NCBI RefSeq assembly: GCF_004138325.1
Contig: NZ_SBLB01000004.1
Coordinates: 434,001 to 498,000, forward strand
Reading direction: 5' to 3'
DNA from: Spirosoma sordidisoli
Lineage (GTDB): Bacteria > Bacteroidota > Bacteroidia > Cytophagales > Spirosomataceae
Length of the DNA: 64,000 nt
Shown here: positions 43,092-51,641 of the stretch, one piece after another
Position numbering within the stretch: position 1 is the stretch's first letter
Layout: each line of letters starts with the position of its first letter
The notes under the pieces: model-generated
The model's database searches: none
The model's input: the letters and a program-made list of their open reading frames with translations, nothing else
What the model was told of the DNA's origin: nothing
Position numbers and translations under genes: made by a program

Positions 43092-43124
43092 AAAAAAAGC
43101 GGCCCATGCAGAAACATGGGCCGC
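43092..43124 (-). terminator. Strong terminator abutting the next gene's ATG
   Basis: GCGGCCCATG (43099-43108) pairs with CATGGGCCGC (43115-43124), followed on the minus strand by seven T and then directly ATG of the MBL gene. It ends the FKBP transcript. Confidence 0.85.
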
Positions 43125-43150
43125 AAAGAACGGGAAAACGAAGCGCAAAA

Positions 43151-44080
43151 TTACCGGACCGACACCACTTCGACATCAAAGCGGAGGGGCGCTCCGGGCG
43201 GTATGACGTAAACGCCATTCGCGGCCCGACCGGCGGCACCGTACCCCAGCGACGACGGAAAAATAAGAGTCGCTTTCTCGCCTACTTTCAGCTTCGCCAG
43301 ACCTTCTTCAAATCCTTTGATAATGGACGAGTTGCCGAGCGTAAAATCGCGCGTGGTTGTTCCCGATGTACTGTCGAACGCAGCCACGCTCCGCAGCAAC
43401 CGACCGTTATACCGAACAGCCAGGGTAGCACCGGGCGCGAACGTGGTTGAGGTAGGCGAACTGGTCCGGATGAACCGTAATCCGCTCGACGTCACCTCCG
43501 GCGTACCCAGGTTGGTACGGGTGATGTATTCGCTGATCTGCTGATCTTCGGAACGCGACCGCTTCAGCTTCACGTCGAACCGAACCGGCGTGTTGGCCGG
43601 AATGGTACCGCTAACCGAGCCCTGTGACCCATATGCCAGCCGGGCGGGCATGAGTAGCGTAGCCGACGCCCCTTCGCGCATCAGCAGAATACCTTCCTGC
43701 AAACCGGCCAGCAACGAGTTGTTGACAAACGGGTAGTACACCGATTTGGTGGCATAGGTAGTATCAACCACTTTGTCGGTAACTACGCCTGTACCACTGG
43801 TCGGCGACTGCAGGATGTATTGCACATAGCTGAACTCGATCTCTTCGCCAATGACCGGCTGCTTAGCGGTAGCACTGGCGGGTGCCGTAATGACATAATG
43901 CAACCCGGATGCCGTTGTCGACAGCGACAGGCCTTTCGTAGTGGCGTACGATTTGATGTCGTCGATGTTCTTGGTGAACGCTTCCGATTCAGCCTCTACC
44001 GGATCAACCGCGCTTTGATTACACGAAACCAGTCCGCCCATTACCAGGAGACCGAACAGTGCTATTTGAATAATACGCAT
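43151..44080 (-). CDS. FKBP-type peptidyl-prolyl isomerase lipoprotein, two domains
   Basis: 309 aa. Lipobox at the N-terminus (LLVMGGLVSC, Cys20). Two FKBP units follow: one at about residues 60-180 (GEEIEFSYVQYI, LAGLQEGILLMREGASATLLMPARLAYGSQG) and one at about 200-309 (GATLAVRYNGRLL, IIKGFEEGLAKLKVGEKATLIFPSSLGYGAAG, PPGAPLRFDVEVVSV). The second has the better-conserved active-site pattern. Presumably an envelope folding catalyst, anchored to the outer or inner membrane. Confidence 0.92.
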   Translation of the reverse strand: MRIIQIALFGLLVMGGLVSCNQSAVDPVEAESEAFTKNIDDIKSYATTKGLSLSTTASGLHYVITAPASATAKQPVIGEEIEFSYVQYILQSPTSGTGVVTDKVVDTTYATKSVYYPFVNNSLLAGLQEGILLMREGASATLLMPARLAYGSQGSVSGTIPANTPVRFDVKLKRSRSEDQQISEYITRTNLGTPEVTSSGLRFIRTSSPTSTTFAPGATLAVRYNGRLLRSVAAFDSTSGTTTRDFTLGNSSIIKGFEEGLAKLKVGEKATLIFPSSLGYGAAGRAANGVYVIPPGAPLRFDVEVVSVR

Positions 44081-44300
44081 GAAAATAAATTAACAGACAG
44101 ACAAAAATTACTACGCTTATAGACCCTGCTCTGTGGCGAAGGGTTGTAAAAAAAGTTAATAATCGTTAATCGCCCTGATCACCAGACAACCTGGCCAAGT
44201 GGTTCGTACGGTCGGCGCTCCGATCCACCACCGTGGTCCGTGTCCGCACAGGGACGCGTAGTCGGACTACTTATCGGGATGGTTTGTTGCTGACGCGTAT

Positions 44301-44337
44301 GAGACGCGAGGGCGGTCCGCCGTTGCGGTCGCGTCTC
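44301..44337. repeat. Nested palindromic element
   Basis: GAGACGCGA (44301-44309) pairs with TCGCGTCTC (44329-44337), and its loop holds a second palindrome GGCGGTCCGCC (44311-44321). It lies just past the stop of the MBL gene at 44343. Compact, GC-rich and nested, it resembles a dispersed REP-like unit; it may serve as a terminator on the minus strand. Confidence 0.5.
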
Positions 44338-44342
44338 TACGT

Positions 44343-45398
44343 TTAAAACGTGACGGCTTCTCCTGCTTTCAACGCCCTGAACCGGTCCGATGGTATGTTC
44401 TGCTGGCTCAGTGCCCGCTGCAGATCATCAACAGGCTCCGATTCGCCATCGTCGGCGAGAGGAAATGTGCCGAAGTGAATCGCCACACTCTGGGCCGACC
44501 GGACGTCCTGATGGATCTGCACGGCTTCGGCCGGGTTACAGTGGACGGGCGACATGAACCAGTTGGGTTTGTAGGCTCCGATCGGAATCAGCGCCAGCCG
44601 CAACGGCCCGAACTGCTCGCCAATAGCCCGAAAATGCGGTCCGTAGCCCGAATCGCCGGCAAAGTACAATTTACCGGCGGCTTTGCTGTCAATCACGTAG
44701 CCGGCCCACAACGTAGCATTCCGGTCAAAAATACCCCGCCCGGAGAAGTGTTGAGCCGGTACGCAATGAAGGGTTGTGCTGTCAGTGATCGGGGCCGACT
44801 GCCGCCAGTCGAGTTCGGTCACATTGCGGCACCCGTGTTGTTCGAGAAACGCTTTTACCCCCAGCGGACAAAAAACTTTAGGCTGATCGCGGGCGCAGAG
44901 TTTCTGCACCGTGCCAATCTCCAGATGGTCCCAGTGGTTATGACTCAGCAGCAGCACATCGATTTTAGGCAGGTCGTCGAACCGGATACCGGGCGGGCGG
45001 TTGCGCTTCGGGCCGGCAAACTGGAACGGACTGACCCGCTCGTCGTAGATTGGATCGGTCAGAACGTTCAGGCCGTCGAACTGAAGCAGTACCGTTGAAT
45101 GGTTGATAAACGTCGTTCGTACAGCGGCTCCGTCTACGTGGGCGGGTGGTGGCGGGCCGGGCTTGTCGGTATGGTAAGCACCCCAGGGCTGGGTTCGTTC
45201 GTGGTTCAGCTGCCAGCCAATCACCTCACGGAGGCCTTTGGGCGATGGCGCACCCGGGGTAAAAAACGCCTTGCCATCAAAATGGTCGCTGACGGGCCCG
45301 GTATAGCGGGGCGCCGAAATGACGTAGCCGACCACCAGGGCCAGCACAATAAACGTAACCAGCAGAATGCCCACAACGAGCAGTAGTTTCGAGAGCAT
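44343..45398 (-). CDS. MBL-fold hydrolase, NAPE-phospholipase D-like, membrane-anchored
   Basis: 351 aa from the ATG at 45396-45398, 1 base after the waaA stop codon, so translation is probably coupled. N-terminal membrane helix (LLLVVGILLVTFIVLALVVGYVI). Family motifs: INHSTVLLQFDGLNVLTDPIY, LLSHNHWDHLE (metal site), HFSGRGIFDRNATLWAGYVI, YFAGDSGYGPHF and MSPVHCNPAEAV. These are typical of the N-acyl-phosphatidylethanolamine-hydrolysing phospholipase D group. The link with the lipopolysaccharide gene waaA suggests an envelope-lipid role. Confidence 0.9.
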   Translation of the reverse strand: MLSKLLLVVGILLVTFIVLALVVGYVISAPRYTGPVSDHFDGKAFFTPGAPSPKGLREVIGWQLNHERTQPWGAYHTDKPGPPPPAHVDGAAVRTTFINHSTVLLQFDGLNVLTDPIYDERVSPFQFAGPKRNRPPGIRFDDLPKIDVLLLSHNHWDHLEIGTVQKLCARDQPKVFCPLGVKAFLEQHGCRNVTELDWRQSAPITDSTTLHCVPAQHFSGRGIFDRNATLWAGYVIDSKAAGKLYFAGDSGYGPHFRAIGEQFGPLRLALIPIGAYKPNWFMSPVHCNPAEAVQIHQDVRSAQSVAIHFGTFPLADDGESEPVDDLQRALSQQNIPSDRFRALKAGEAVTF

Positions 45399-45399
45399 A

Positions 45400-46695
45400 T
45401 CAATGGGGCAATAGCGTGTGAACCACCTGCATAACCTGCGCCGTTGCGCCAACGTTCCGCTGTACATACGCCCGGCTGATGGCAGCGGCTACGGTGGGGT
45501 CAGCATACTGCCGGTCGAAGGCCGCCGTCAGCTCAGCCACGCTGGTAACCGGAAAAGCGCCCCCCGCTTCGACCAGGTCAACAGCCTCCTGAAACTTACC
45601 ATATACCGGCCCGAAAAAGATCGGCATCCCAAAGGTGGCGGCTTCCAGACTATTATGCAGCCCCTGCCGGAAGGCCCCGCCAATGAAGGCAAACTCGCCA
45701 TACTGGTAAAGCGAGGTAAGCATACCGATATTATCGATAAACAGGACATCGGCCGACACCACGTCGGCTTCGTTCGTCTGCGAAAACCGAACCGATCGCT
45801 TCTGAAGTTGTTTGCGCCATTGCTCAATCGCTTCGGCGTTTATTTCGTGGGGGGCTATGATCACTTTGAGCGGCTTGTCGAACTGGTTCAGAAACGGAAT
45901 CAGCACATCCATGTCCGCTTGCCACGCACTCCCAACAACCAGCACCGGCTGCCCCTGCCTGAACGCCTGCGCCACCGGAATCGCTTTCTTGCCAGCCGCC
46001 ACCTGCGCTACGCGATCGAACCGGGTGTCGCCAGCTCGGCGCGCGTGCTGCACACCAATCTTCCGTAGTAGCTCGACCGATTCCTGGTTCTGGACCAGAA
46101 TATAATCGAAACAGGTGAGCAGATTGCGGTAAAAGCCGCCGTAGGGCTTGAAAAAAAGCTGATCAGGCCGAAAAATGGCCGAAAACAGGACGGTTGGCAC
46201 CCCGGCTGCTTTCAGCGTCTGCAGGTAATTGGCCCAGAATTCGTACTTGATGAAGAAGGCAATACGGGGCTGCGTCAGCGCCACAAACGCCCGCGCCTGC
46301 CGGCTTGTATCGAGTGGCAGGTAAAAGACGTAGTCGGCGCCGTCGTAGTTTTTCCGCACCTCATAGCCCGACGGCGAAAAAAACGTCAGCAGGATCCGGT
46401 AGTCCGGATAGGTTTCCCGAAACGCTTCGATAACCGGACGGCCCTGCTCAAACTCACCCAGCGAAGCCGCATGAAACCACGCCAGCGGCTTTGCCGGACC
46501 AGCTGCCGACTCGCTGGCCAGGCTACGGGCAATATGTGAAAGCAAATCCTGCTGGCCGGTGAGCCATTGCCGGGCTTTAGGGTTGAACGGCGCTACCAGC
46601 CGCAGCAACGTTTTATAGGCAGATAAGCCAGTGTTGTATACTCGGGAAAACAAGCCGATACGTGGTTGGTTAATGACTGCGTAAAGGTACATCAT
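45400..46695 (-). CDS. waaA: 3-deoxy-D-manno-octulosonic acid (Kdo) transferase
   Basis: 431 aa, GT-B glycosyltransferase that attaches Kdo to lipid A precursor at the inner membrane. Seen: an N-terminal hydrophobic anchor region, AWFHAASLGEFEQGRPVIEAF, LLTFFSPSGYEV, YEFWANYLQTLKAAGVPTVLFSAIFR, VGSAWQADMDVLIP and FIGGAFRQGLHNSLEAATFGMPIFFGP. Start at MM (46693-46695). It implies the cell makes lipopolysaccharide with Kdo. Co-transcribed with the NAPE-PLD-like gene. Confidence 0.95.
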   Translation of the reverse strand: MMYLYAVINQPRIGLFSRVYNTGLSAYKTLLRLVAPFNPKARQWLTGQQDLLSHIARSLASESAAGPAKPLAWFHAASLGEFEQGRPVIEAFRETYPDYRILLTFFSPSGYEVRKNYDGADYVFYLPLDTSRQARAFVALTQPRIAFFIKYEFWANYLQTLKAAGVPTVLFSAIFRPDQLFFKPYGGFYRNLLTCFDYILVQNQESVELLRKIGVQHARRAGDTRFDRVAQVAAGKKAIPVAQAFRQGQPVLVVGSAWQADMDVLIPFLNQFDKPLKVIIAPHEINAEAIEQWRKQLQKRSVRFSQTNEADVVSADVLFIDNIGMLTSLYQYGEFAFIGGAFRQGLHNSLEAATFGMPIFFGPVYGKFQEAVDLVEAGGAFPVTSVAELTAAFDRQYADPTVAAAISRAYVQRNVGATAQVMQVVHTLLPH

Positions 46696-46736
46696 CCAAC
46701 GAGGATGACCCGCCCCGAGAACTAACGACTACGCGC

Positions 46737-47048
46737 ATGCAAACGTACGACACCCTGACCGAAGCACTTGACGCCCTCCGTAAGCAAGGCTTCACCCGAG
46801 ACTACAACCTGAAGTCAGACTGCCTCAAATGCCAGCAGGACGGCATAGAGATGCGACCGGCCGACTTCGATATCGTAGACGTGTACCGCTTCGAGGGCAT
46901 GACCGACCCCGGCGACTCGACCGTACTGTACGCTATCGAGGAAACAGAGACCGGCAAAAAAGGCACGCTGGTCGACGCCTATGGCCCCTACGCCGATGCC
47001 GTATCGTCAGAAATGGCAGAAAAGCTACGCTATTCGCCCGAGGAATAA
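46737..47048 (+). CDS. Small conserved protein, often mislabelled phosphoribosylpyrophosphate synthetase
   Basis: 103 aa (MQTYDTLTEALDALRKQGFT). No phosphoribosylpyrophosphate-binding loop or any part of a real PRPP synthetase is present, although database entries for this Bacteroidota family often carry that name (from memory). Seen: a helix, a CLKC pair (Cys29, Cys32), and beta strands DFDIVDVYRFEGMTDPGDSTVLYAI. Function unknown. It is divergent from waaA and precedes the ytxJ gene. Confidence 0.8.
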   Translation: MQTYDTLTEALDALRKQGFTRDYNLKSDCLKCQQDGIEMRPADFDIVDVYRFEGMTDPGDSTVLYAIEETETGKKGTLVDAYGPYADAVSSEMAEKLRYSPEE

Positions 47049-47070
47049 ACGAACTTTTTACGCTGTAATT

Positions 47071-47078
47071 TACTTTTG
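47071..47078 (+). promoter_or_regulatory. TAnnTTTG promoter element upstream of ytxJ
   Basis: TACTTTTG, an exact -7 consensus, 25 bases before the ATG at 47104. No clear -33 partner. Confidence 0.5.
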
Positions 47079-47103
47079 TGCTAACAGAATCAGTGTTGGT
47101 ACA

Positions 47104-47433
47104 ATGAACTGGAATAAACTCACTAGCGACGCTCAACTCGCTGACATTAAAGAAGAGTCGGCGCAGCATCCCGTGCTGATTTTCAAACATAGCACAACCT
47201 GTTCCATCAGTGCTATGGCGCTCAGCCGTATGGAACGCAATTGGAACGAACAACTCGGCGTAAAGCCTTATTATCTGGATTTGCTGGCTAACCGCCCCAT
47301 TTCGAACAAGATAGAGCACGAATTTGGTGTCGAACACGAGTCGCCCCAGGTTCTGCTGATCCGCAACGGGCAGTGCGTATATGATGCTTCGCACATGGCT
47401 ATTTCGTTTGCCGGTTTGCAGCAGGCCATATAA
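47104..47433 (+). CDS. ytxJ: YtxJ-like bacillithiol-system redox protein
   Basis: 109 aa from the ATG at 47104. Thioredoxin-like fold: LIFKHSTTCSISAMALSRM with a single active-site cysteine (about residue 33), YYLDLLANRPISNKIEHEFGV and a cis-proline loop SPQVLLIRNGQCVYDASH. This is the monothiol bacilliredoxin-like YtxJ family, which reduces mixed disulfides of proteins with bacillithiol. It hints that the organism uses bacillithiol; no biosynthesis genes (bshA-C) are in the window. Confidence 0.9.
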   Translation: MNWNKLTSDAQLADIKEESAQHPVLIFKHSTTCSISAMALSRMERNWNEQLGVKPYYLDLLANRPISNKIEHEFGVEHESPQVLLIRNGQCVYDASHMAISFAGLQQAI

Positions 47434-47456
47434 GGCCAGCCCCTGAGAATACGTAA

Positions 47457-47510
47457 AATGGTTAATGTACATGCAGGAAGCCCCAGGCTTTACATGCTAC
47501 ATTAACCATT
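47457..47510. terminator. Long bidirectional hairpin between ytxJ and folB
   Basis: A 13-bp perfect outer stem (47457-47469 with 47498-47510) and inner pairing AAGCC/GGCTT (47478-47482 with 47486-47490) fill the gap between two convergent genes. Typical bidirectional terminator position. Confidence 0.75.
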
Positions 47511-47524
47511 CTTCGTTTCAGACC

Positions 47525-47875
47525 CTATTCTCTGAGCGTGATGCGGGCCCGGTGGCACACCCCCCCGATGGGCGGATTGAATTTGGAGACACTGACCTCA
47601 ACCGAGTCGACATCCGGATACTGTTGGCGAATATCGACAATGATGCTGTGGGCCAGGTGTTCGAGCAGGCGGGCGGGCCGCTGCATGACGTTGGCCGTAA
47701 TGCGGTAGAGGGCTTCGTAATTGACGGTAGCGCTGAGCCGGTCGCGACGGGCCGCTTCGGAGAAGTCGGCGGTGACGACGATGTCGACGGCATATTTGTT
47801 ACCGATCTTTTGCTCTTCGTCGTAGAAGCCGTGGTACGAAAAAAACTCGAGGCCTTCCAGGGCTATAGTTCCCAT
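47525..47875 (-). CDS. folB: Dihydroneopterin aldolase
   Basis: 116 aa from the ATG at 47873-47875 (MGTIALEGLEFFSYHGFYDEE). Splits 7,8-dihydroneopterin in folate synthesis. Seen: FSYHGFYDEEQKIGNKYAVDI (substrate loop), SATVNYEALYRIT with the conserved tyrosine, and LLEHLAHSIIVDI. Length is normal. It lies 44 bases downstream of the DivIVA-like gene. Confidence 0.93.
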   Translation of the reverse strand: MGTIALEGLEFFSYHGFYDEEQKIGNKYAVDIVVTADFSEAARRDRLSATVNYEALYRITANVMQRPARLLEHLAHSIIVDIRQQYPDVDSVEVSVSKFNPPIGGVCHRARITLRE

Positions 47876-47919
47876 AAATAACGCGAGTAGATACCGGCTG
47901 TCTGTTGAGCCGGCTCTCA

Positions 47920-48858
47920 TTAAATCTGGTCGAAGAACGAACCGCTTTTCTTCGGCTCAGTCGCAACCGCTACTTCATTGGGTTTCTCCGTAAGCTCGAC
48001 CGGTTCAGCCGCCTGCGGCTGAGCGTCGGCAACTGGCGTGGTTACGGGTTCGGCGGGTTCAGCCAGTTCGGCAACGGGGGTTTCGTCGGCCGTTGGTTCG
48101 GGATCCGGCTGCGGCTCGGGGGTTTCCTCTATGGCATCGTTGAGTCGGGCAACCAGTTCATCATCGACCGGGATGGCTTCCGGAACGGCGGTTTCGCGCT
48201 CGACCAGCGGAGGCAGCTCAGCCGGGTCGGGCTCGGCAGCAGGGGCCGGGAGTTCAGCTACGGGCTGGGCATCGCGCGCTTCGATATCGGAGGTGATCTG
48301 CGTGGCTACCTCGTCAATTTTACCCTTCAGGTTCTGTTTGGCAAACTTCTTCTCGAAGCGGTCAACGCTCTCAACGGCATGACTGGCCAGCGACCGAATC
48401 TGAACGGCCAGGTTTTCCTTGTAGTTCTCCAGCGCCTTGAAGTCGCTCTCCATGGCTTTCAGATCGTTCAGGATGTTGTCTTTCAGGTAGCGAGCCTGAT
48501 TTTCGGCATCCTGCACCATCAGGACGGAGCGTTTGCGGGCTTCGGCCAGCATCTCGTCGGCCTTTTGGCGAGCCTCCGACACATACTGTTCGGCGGCCTT
48601 GTTAGCCTGATCGGTAATCTGAGCACTGGTATCTTCTGCCGTTTTCAGAGTCCGAAACAGCGTCATCTCTACCTCTTTCAGCTTGCCCAGCTCTTTCTCG
48701 GCCAGTTCAAGCTGCATCTTCAACATTTTATATTCGCCCGTGACACGCTCCCATTCCTGCGAGAGCGACACTAAAAATGCGTCGACATCTTCGGGTTTAT
48801 AGCCGCGTAACACCCGTTCAAATGTGTGCTGGCGAATTTCGATGGCTGTGATTTTCAT
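47920..48858 (-). CDS. DivIVA-domain protein
   Basis: 312 aa from the ATG at 48856-48858. N-terminus MKITAIEIRQHTFERVLRGYKPEDVDAFLVSL is the DivIVA membrane-curvature-binding segment; residues about 30-200 form coiled coils (EWERVTGEYKMLKMQLELAEKEL). The last about 100 residues are a low-complexity, Pro/Glu/Ala-rich tail (PELPAPAAEPDPAELPPLVE). In Gram-positives such proteins mark poles and septa; in this phylum the role is not settled. The tail is likely disordered. Confidence 0.88.
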   Translation of the reverse strand: MKITAIEIRQHTFERVLRGYKPEDVDAFLVSLSQEWERVTGEYKMLKMQLELAEKELGKLKEVEMTLFRTLKTAEDTSAQITDQANKAAEQYVSEARQKADEMLAEARKRSVLMVQDAENQARYLKDNILNDLKAMESDFKALENYKENLAVQIRSLASHAVESVDRFEKKFAKQNLKGKIDEVATQITSDIEARDAQPVAELPAPAAEPDPAELPPLVERETAVPEAIPVDDELVARLNDAIEETPEPQPDPEPTADETPVAELAEPAEPVTTPVADAQPQAAEPVELTEKPNEVAVATEPKKSGSFFDQI

Positions 48859-48977
48859 CGGTGCGCTTCGGTTTAGGTATTTACAGACATACCGGTTGAG
48901 GGTGAAGTAACGTCCATTCTGTGGATTTAACAAAATTACGGGTAGAAAACCATGCTACTGGTCTACTTACTGGCTTT

Positions 48978-49877
48978 TCAGGTCAACGACCAGACCGAAA
49001 TGGTTCTGTCATCACTCGCCGACAGCAACTGACGGTTACTATCGGTCCAGAGTAGTTTATTCACCGAGGTTCCATGACCCGCATGCCGGGCGCGATCGAC
49101 CACTTTCAGCAGTTTGTAGGTGGCCGCATCCCATATCTTGATCGACTTATCCATGCTCGCCGTAGCAAATAAGGTGCCATCCGGCGAATATGTCAGGTGA
49201 TTAATGGCAAACAGATGAGCTACTACGTCCTGATGCAGGGCATAACTGGCTTCAACATCCCACACTTTCAGATGGGCATCGCGCCCGGCCGAGATCATGT
49301 GCCGGAAATCCGGCGCGTACAGCAGCGCGAAGACCGAATTGGTATGGGCCGGTATGACCCGCTTCAGCTCGTAAGTACCAAGGTCAAAAATACGGACGCT
49401 ATGGTCGCTGTACCCTACGGCGACCTCCCGCTCAACCGGGTTGATGGCTACACAGCGGGCCGCCATATCAGACGCTTTCAAGTGCTTCTTTACGGCTACT
49501 TCCCTGGTATCGAGTACCACAACCACACCATCGCCCAGGGCTACGAACGCATCGTTGCGGTAGAACTTGATATCGAAAATGGCGGATGAGGTCAGTTTGA
49601 GGGAGGCCACTTCCCGTTTCTGCAGCACATCGATCAGGTGTACACCGTCGTAGTTCTGGCCCACCCACAGCAAACCACTGTCGCGATGCAGTCCCAGCGC
49701 GTAGACCGAAGCCGGCACCGTAGCGACCAGCTCGCCCCGGTCGGGCCGGTCGAGTTGCCAGCGCACCACCTGCCCATCGCCCCCCGATGAGAAGAACTGC
49801 TCGGGGGTCAGGCCGTGTTCGAGCGTATAAACACTATCGCGGTGCCCACCGAAGGTGTCAATTTTTTGTACGAGCAT
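48978..49877 (-). CDS. WD40-repeat beta-propeller protein
   Basis: 299 aa from the ATG at 49875-49877 (MLVQKIDTFGGHRDSVYTLEHG). Seven repeats of the GH...WD type can be followed, for example AHTNSVFALLYAPDFRHMISAGRDAHLKVWDV and HLFAINHLTYSPDGTLFATASMDKSIKIWDA. No catalytic domain; a cytoplasmic scaffold. The start lies within 110 bases of the divergent Sfp-type gene. Confidence 0.92.
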   Translation of the reverse strand: MLVQKIDTFGGHRDSVYTLEHGLTPEQFFSSGGDGQVVRWQLDRPDRGELVATVPASVYALGLHRDSGLLWVGQNYDGVHLIDVLQKREVASLKLTSSAIFDIKFYRNDAFVALGDGVVVVLDTREVAVKKHLKASDMAARCVAINPVEREVAVGYSDHSVRIFDLGTYELKRVIPAHTNSVFALLYAPDFRHMISAGRDAHLKVWDVEASYALHQDVVAHLFAINHLTYSPDGTLFATASMDKSIKIWDAATYKLLKVVDRARHAGHGTSVNKLLWTDSNRQLLSASDDRTISVWSLT

Positions 49878-49982
49878 GAAAAAGAATACCGAATATTGAA
49901 CACTGAAGACCGACAGGCGACTAAAGTGCCAGGAAAGGCGCACCGTTTTTCGCGGGTCGGCAGTCAAAATTCAACATTATTA

Positions 49983-50615
49983 ATGCCTTCGCCAACCGTT
50001 CTCAGCATCACGCCCGACTGTACGGCGGTGCTGCACCCCATTTCTGACACGGAGCCCACCCTCCGCCAGCGCCTGACGCTGACCACCGGCGAAGAGGAGG
50101 AGCTGGCGCGGATTACGCACCCCGAACAACGGGTAGAGTGGCTGGCCTGCCGGGTGGCCGTTCGGCAGCTGGTCGAAGCAGCAGGCTGGACCTATGCAGG
50201 TTTGCAGAAAGATGAGTACGGCAAACCGCACCTGGTCGGCTCAGCCTGGCACATATCGATTTCCCATACCGGCGGCTGGGCTGCCGCCGTACTGCACCGA
50301 ACCCGGCCCGTAGGCATCGACATCGAACCCATGCGCGACAAGTTTACGCGGGTGGTACCCCGTATTCTGTCAGCCGCCGAGATTCATCATGCCGCCGGTA
50401 ACGCAGCCCGGCTGGCCGTATACTGGTGTGCGAAAGAGAGCTTGTACAAATTATACGGAAAGCGGCAGCTCACCTTCCGTCAGCATCTGCTCATCGACCC
50501 CTTCGCCGACGGCGCCGAGCAGCTGACTGGCCATGTGCGGTTACCGGATCACGAAGAGCAGCTGACGATCCGCTGTTTCCGCATCGGTCCCGGCCTGCTG
50601 GCCGTAGCGTTCTAA
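49983..50615 (+). CDS. 4'-phosphopantetheinyl transferase (Sfp type)
   Basis: 210 aa from the ATG at 49983; the frame upstream is open but lies in the divergent promoter gap. Motifs: WHISISHTGGWAAAVL, VGIDIEPM (magnesium-binding Asp113 and Glu115) and WCAKESLYK (Lys151, Glu152). It activates carrier proteins by adding phosphopantetheine. No polyketide or peptide synthetase is in the window, so the target may be the fatty acid carrier protein. Confidence 0.92.
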   Translation: MPSPTVLSITPDCTAVLHPISDTEPTLRQRLTLTTGEEEELARITHPEQRVEWLACRVAVRQLVEAAGWTYAGLQKDEYGKPHLVGSAWHISISHTGGWAAAVLHRTRPVGIDIEPMRDKFTRVVPRILSAAEIHHAAGNAARLAVYWCAKESLYKLYGKRQLTFRQHLLIDPFADGAEQLTGHVRLPDHEEQLTIRCFRIGPGLLAVAF

Positions 50616-50620
50616 CTAAA

Positions 50621-50667
50621 TAATGGATAATGAAAAATAGAGCCACCTCATTTTTCATTATCCATTA
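50621..50667. terminator. Perfect 18-bp inverted repeat between convergent genes
   Basis: TAATGGATAATGAAAAAT (50621-50638) and its exact complement (50650-50667) with an 11-base loop. It lies between the converging transferase and SirB1-like genes and resembles the imperfect repeat at 8777-8832. Confidence 0.75.
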
Positions 50668-50685
50668 CCCGTTATTCGTTCTGTA

Positions 50686-51558
50686 TCACCGTTGCGTATA
50701 GTCGGAGAGGGGCAGGCCGTCGCCGTCGTCTTTAACGGTTTCCAGAATCCGCTCCACTTCTTCTACCCGTTCGGTATCGCCGTTTTTTTCGAAGGCCAGC
50801 GTCAGATTCCGCAGCACCCGCCGTACGATATCGGCATTGGTGCAGGGTTGATAAAACGTATCGAGTCGTTTGATGTTGAGCTGGTCGATGTACTGATCGA
50901 TGTCTTTTTTGGTAAAGACCAGCCCCCGGTTGAACACGTTGATGTAGAACTGGACGCCATTGTGTTTATAGGTCAGCACAAACAGATTGGGCAGGTTCAC
51001 GCCATAGATCGGCATGTTGAGCCGCTTGGCGATGAGCATATACAGCACACACAGCGTAATCGGATTGCCCCGGCGCGTTTCGAGCACCTGATTAATCATG
51101 GAGTTGGCCGGCGAATGAAAATGCTTGGTGTTGGGCGCAAACTTCAGCTTGGTAAAAAACGCATTGTTGATAGCCCGCACCTGCTCGTCGGGGTGCATGT
51201 CGGGCTTGAAGTCGATCCAGACGTCGTAGTAAAGCTGCTCAACTTCCTGCTTCAGTTTATCGAGCGAGAGGTCGGGATACTGGTAGGTGGCCACGATCCA
51301 GAGTCCTTCGAGCAGGTCCATGGCTCCGCCGTTTTTCCAGTCGCGCATCCGTTCCAGCACCGACTCGTATTGCAGATCGTGAATAATTTCTTCGATGCGT
51401 TTCTGAAGAGCCGGGTTAAAACTGCCCTCCCACTCGGTTTCCAACAGCGGAATCATTTTTCCGCCCATTTGCCGGATTTGCTGCTCGACGTGCTCAACCA
51501 CTTCCTGGTCTTCGTCGTCCAAAAGAGAAATGAGGGCTTTTAATTGGTTATCATTCAT
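50686..51558 (-). CDS. SirB1/transglutaminase-like family protein
   Basis: 290 aa from the ATG at 51556-51558. An N-terminal helical region (LISLLDDEDQEVVEHVEQQIRQ) is followed by the SirB1 transglutaminase-like core with RRGNPITLCVLYMLIAKRLNMPIYGVNLPNLFVL and a C-terminal tetratricopeptide-like end. The catalytic cysteine of real transglutaminases corresponds to the TLCVLY cysteine. Cellular role unknown. Confidence 0.85.
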   Translation of the reverse strand: MNDNQLKALISLLDDEDQEVVEHVEQQIRQMGGKMIPLLETEWEGSFNPALQKRIEEIIHDLQYESVLERMRDWKNGGAMDLLEGLWIVATYQYPDLSLDKLKQEVEQLYYDVWIDFKPDMHPDEQVRAINNAFFTKLKFAPNTKHFHSPANSMINQVLETRRGNPITLCVLYMLIAKRLNMPIYGVNLPNLFVLTYKHNGVQFYINVFNRGLVFTKKDIDQYIDQLNIKRLDTFYQPCTNADIVRRVLRNLTLAFEKNGDTERVEEVERILETVKDDGDGLPLSDYTQR

Positions 51559-51602
51559 ACGTTTCAGCAACTTGACTGGGTGACCCCAGGATAAATACTG
51601 CT

Positions 51603-51632
51603 TTTGGAAACCTATCGAATATACTACTTTTG
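51603..51632 (+). promoter_or_regulatory. Promoter of galE operon
   Basis: TTTG at 51603-51606 and TACTTTTG at 51625-51632 with an 18-base spacer, close to the Bacteroidota TTTG-N19-TAnnTTTG consensus. It lies about 57 bases upstream of the galE start. Confidence 0.7.
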
Positions 51633-51641
51633 TTGCGCTCA

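Noticed and set aside
46737-47048. PRPP synthetase function
   Set aside because: At 103 aa with no PRPP-binding loop, the name used for this family in databases is not supported by the sequence.
47905-48774. 289-codon Gly/Phe/Leu-rich frame on the plus strand
   Set aside because: Antisense to the low-complexity tail and coiled coil of the DivIVA-like gene, which explains its composition.
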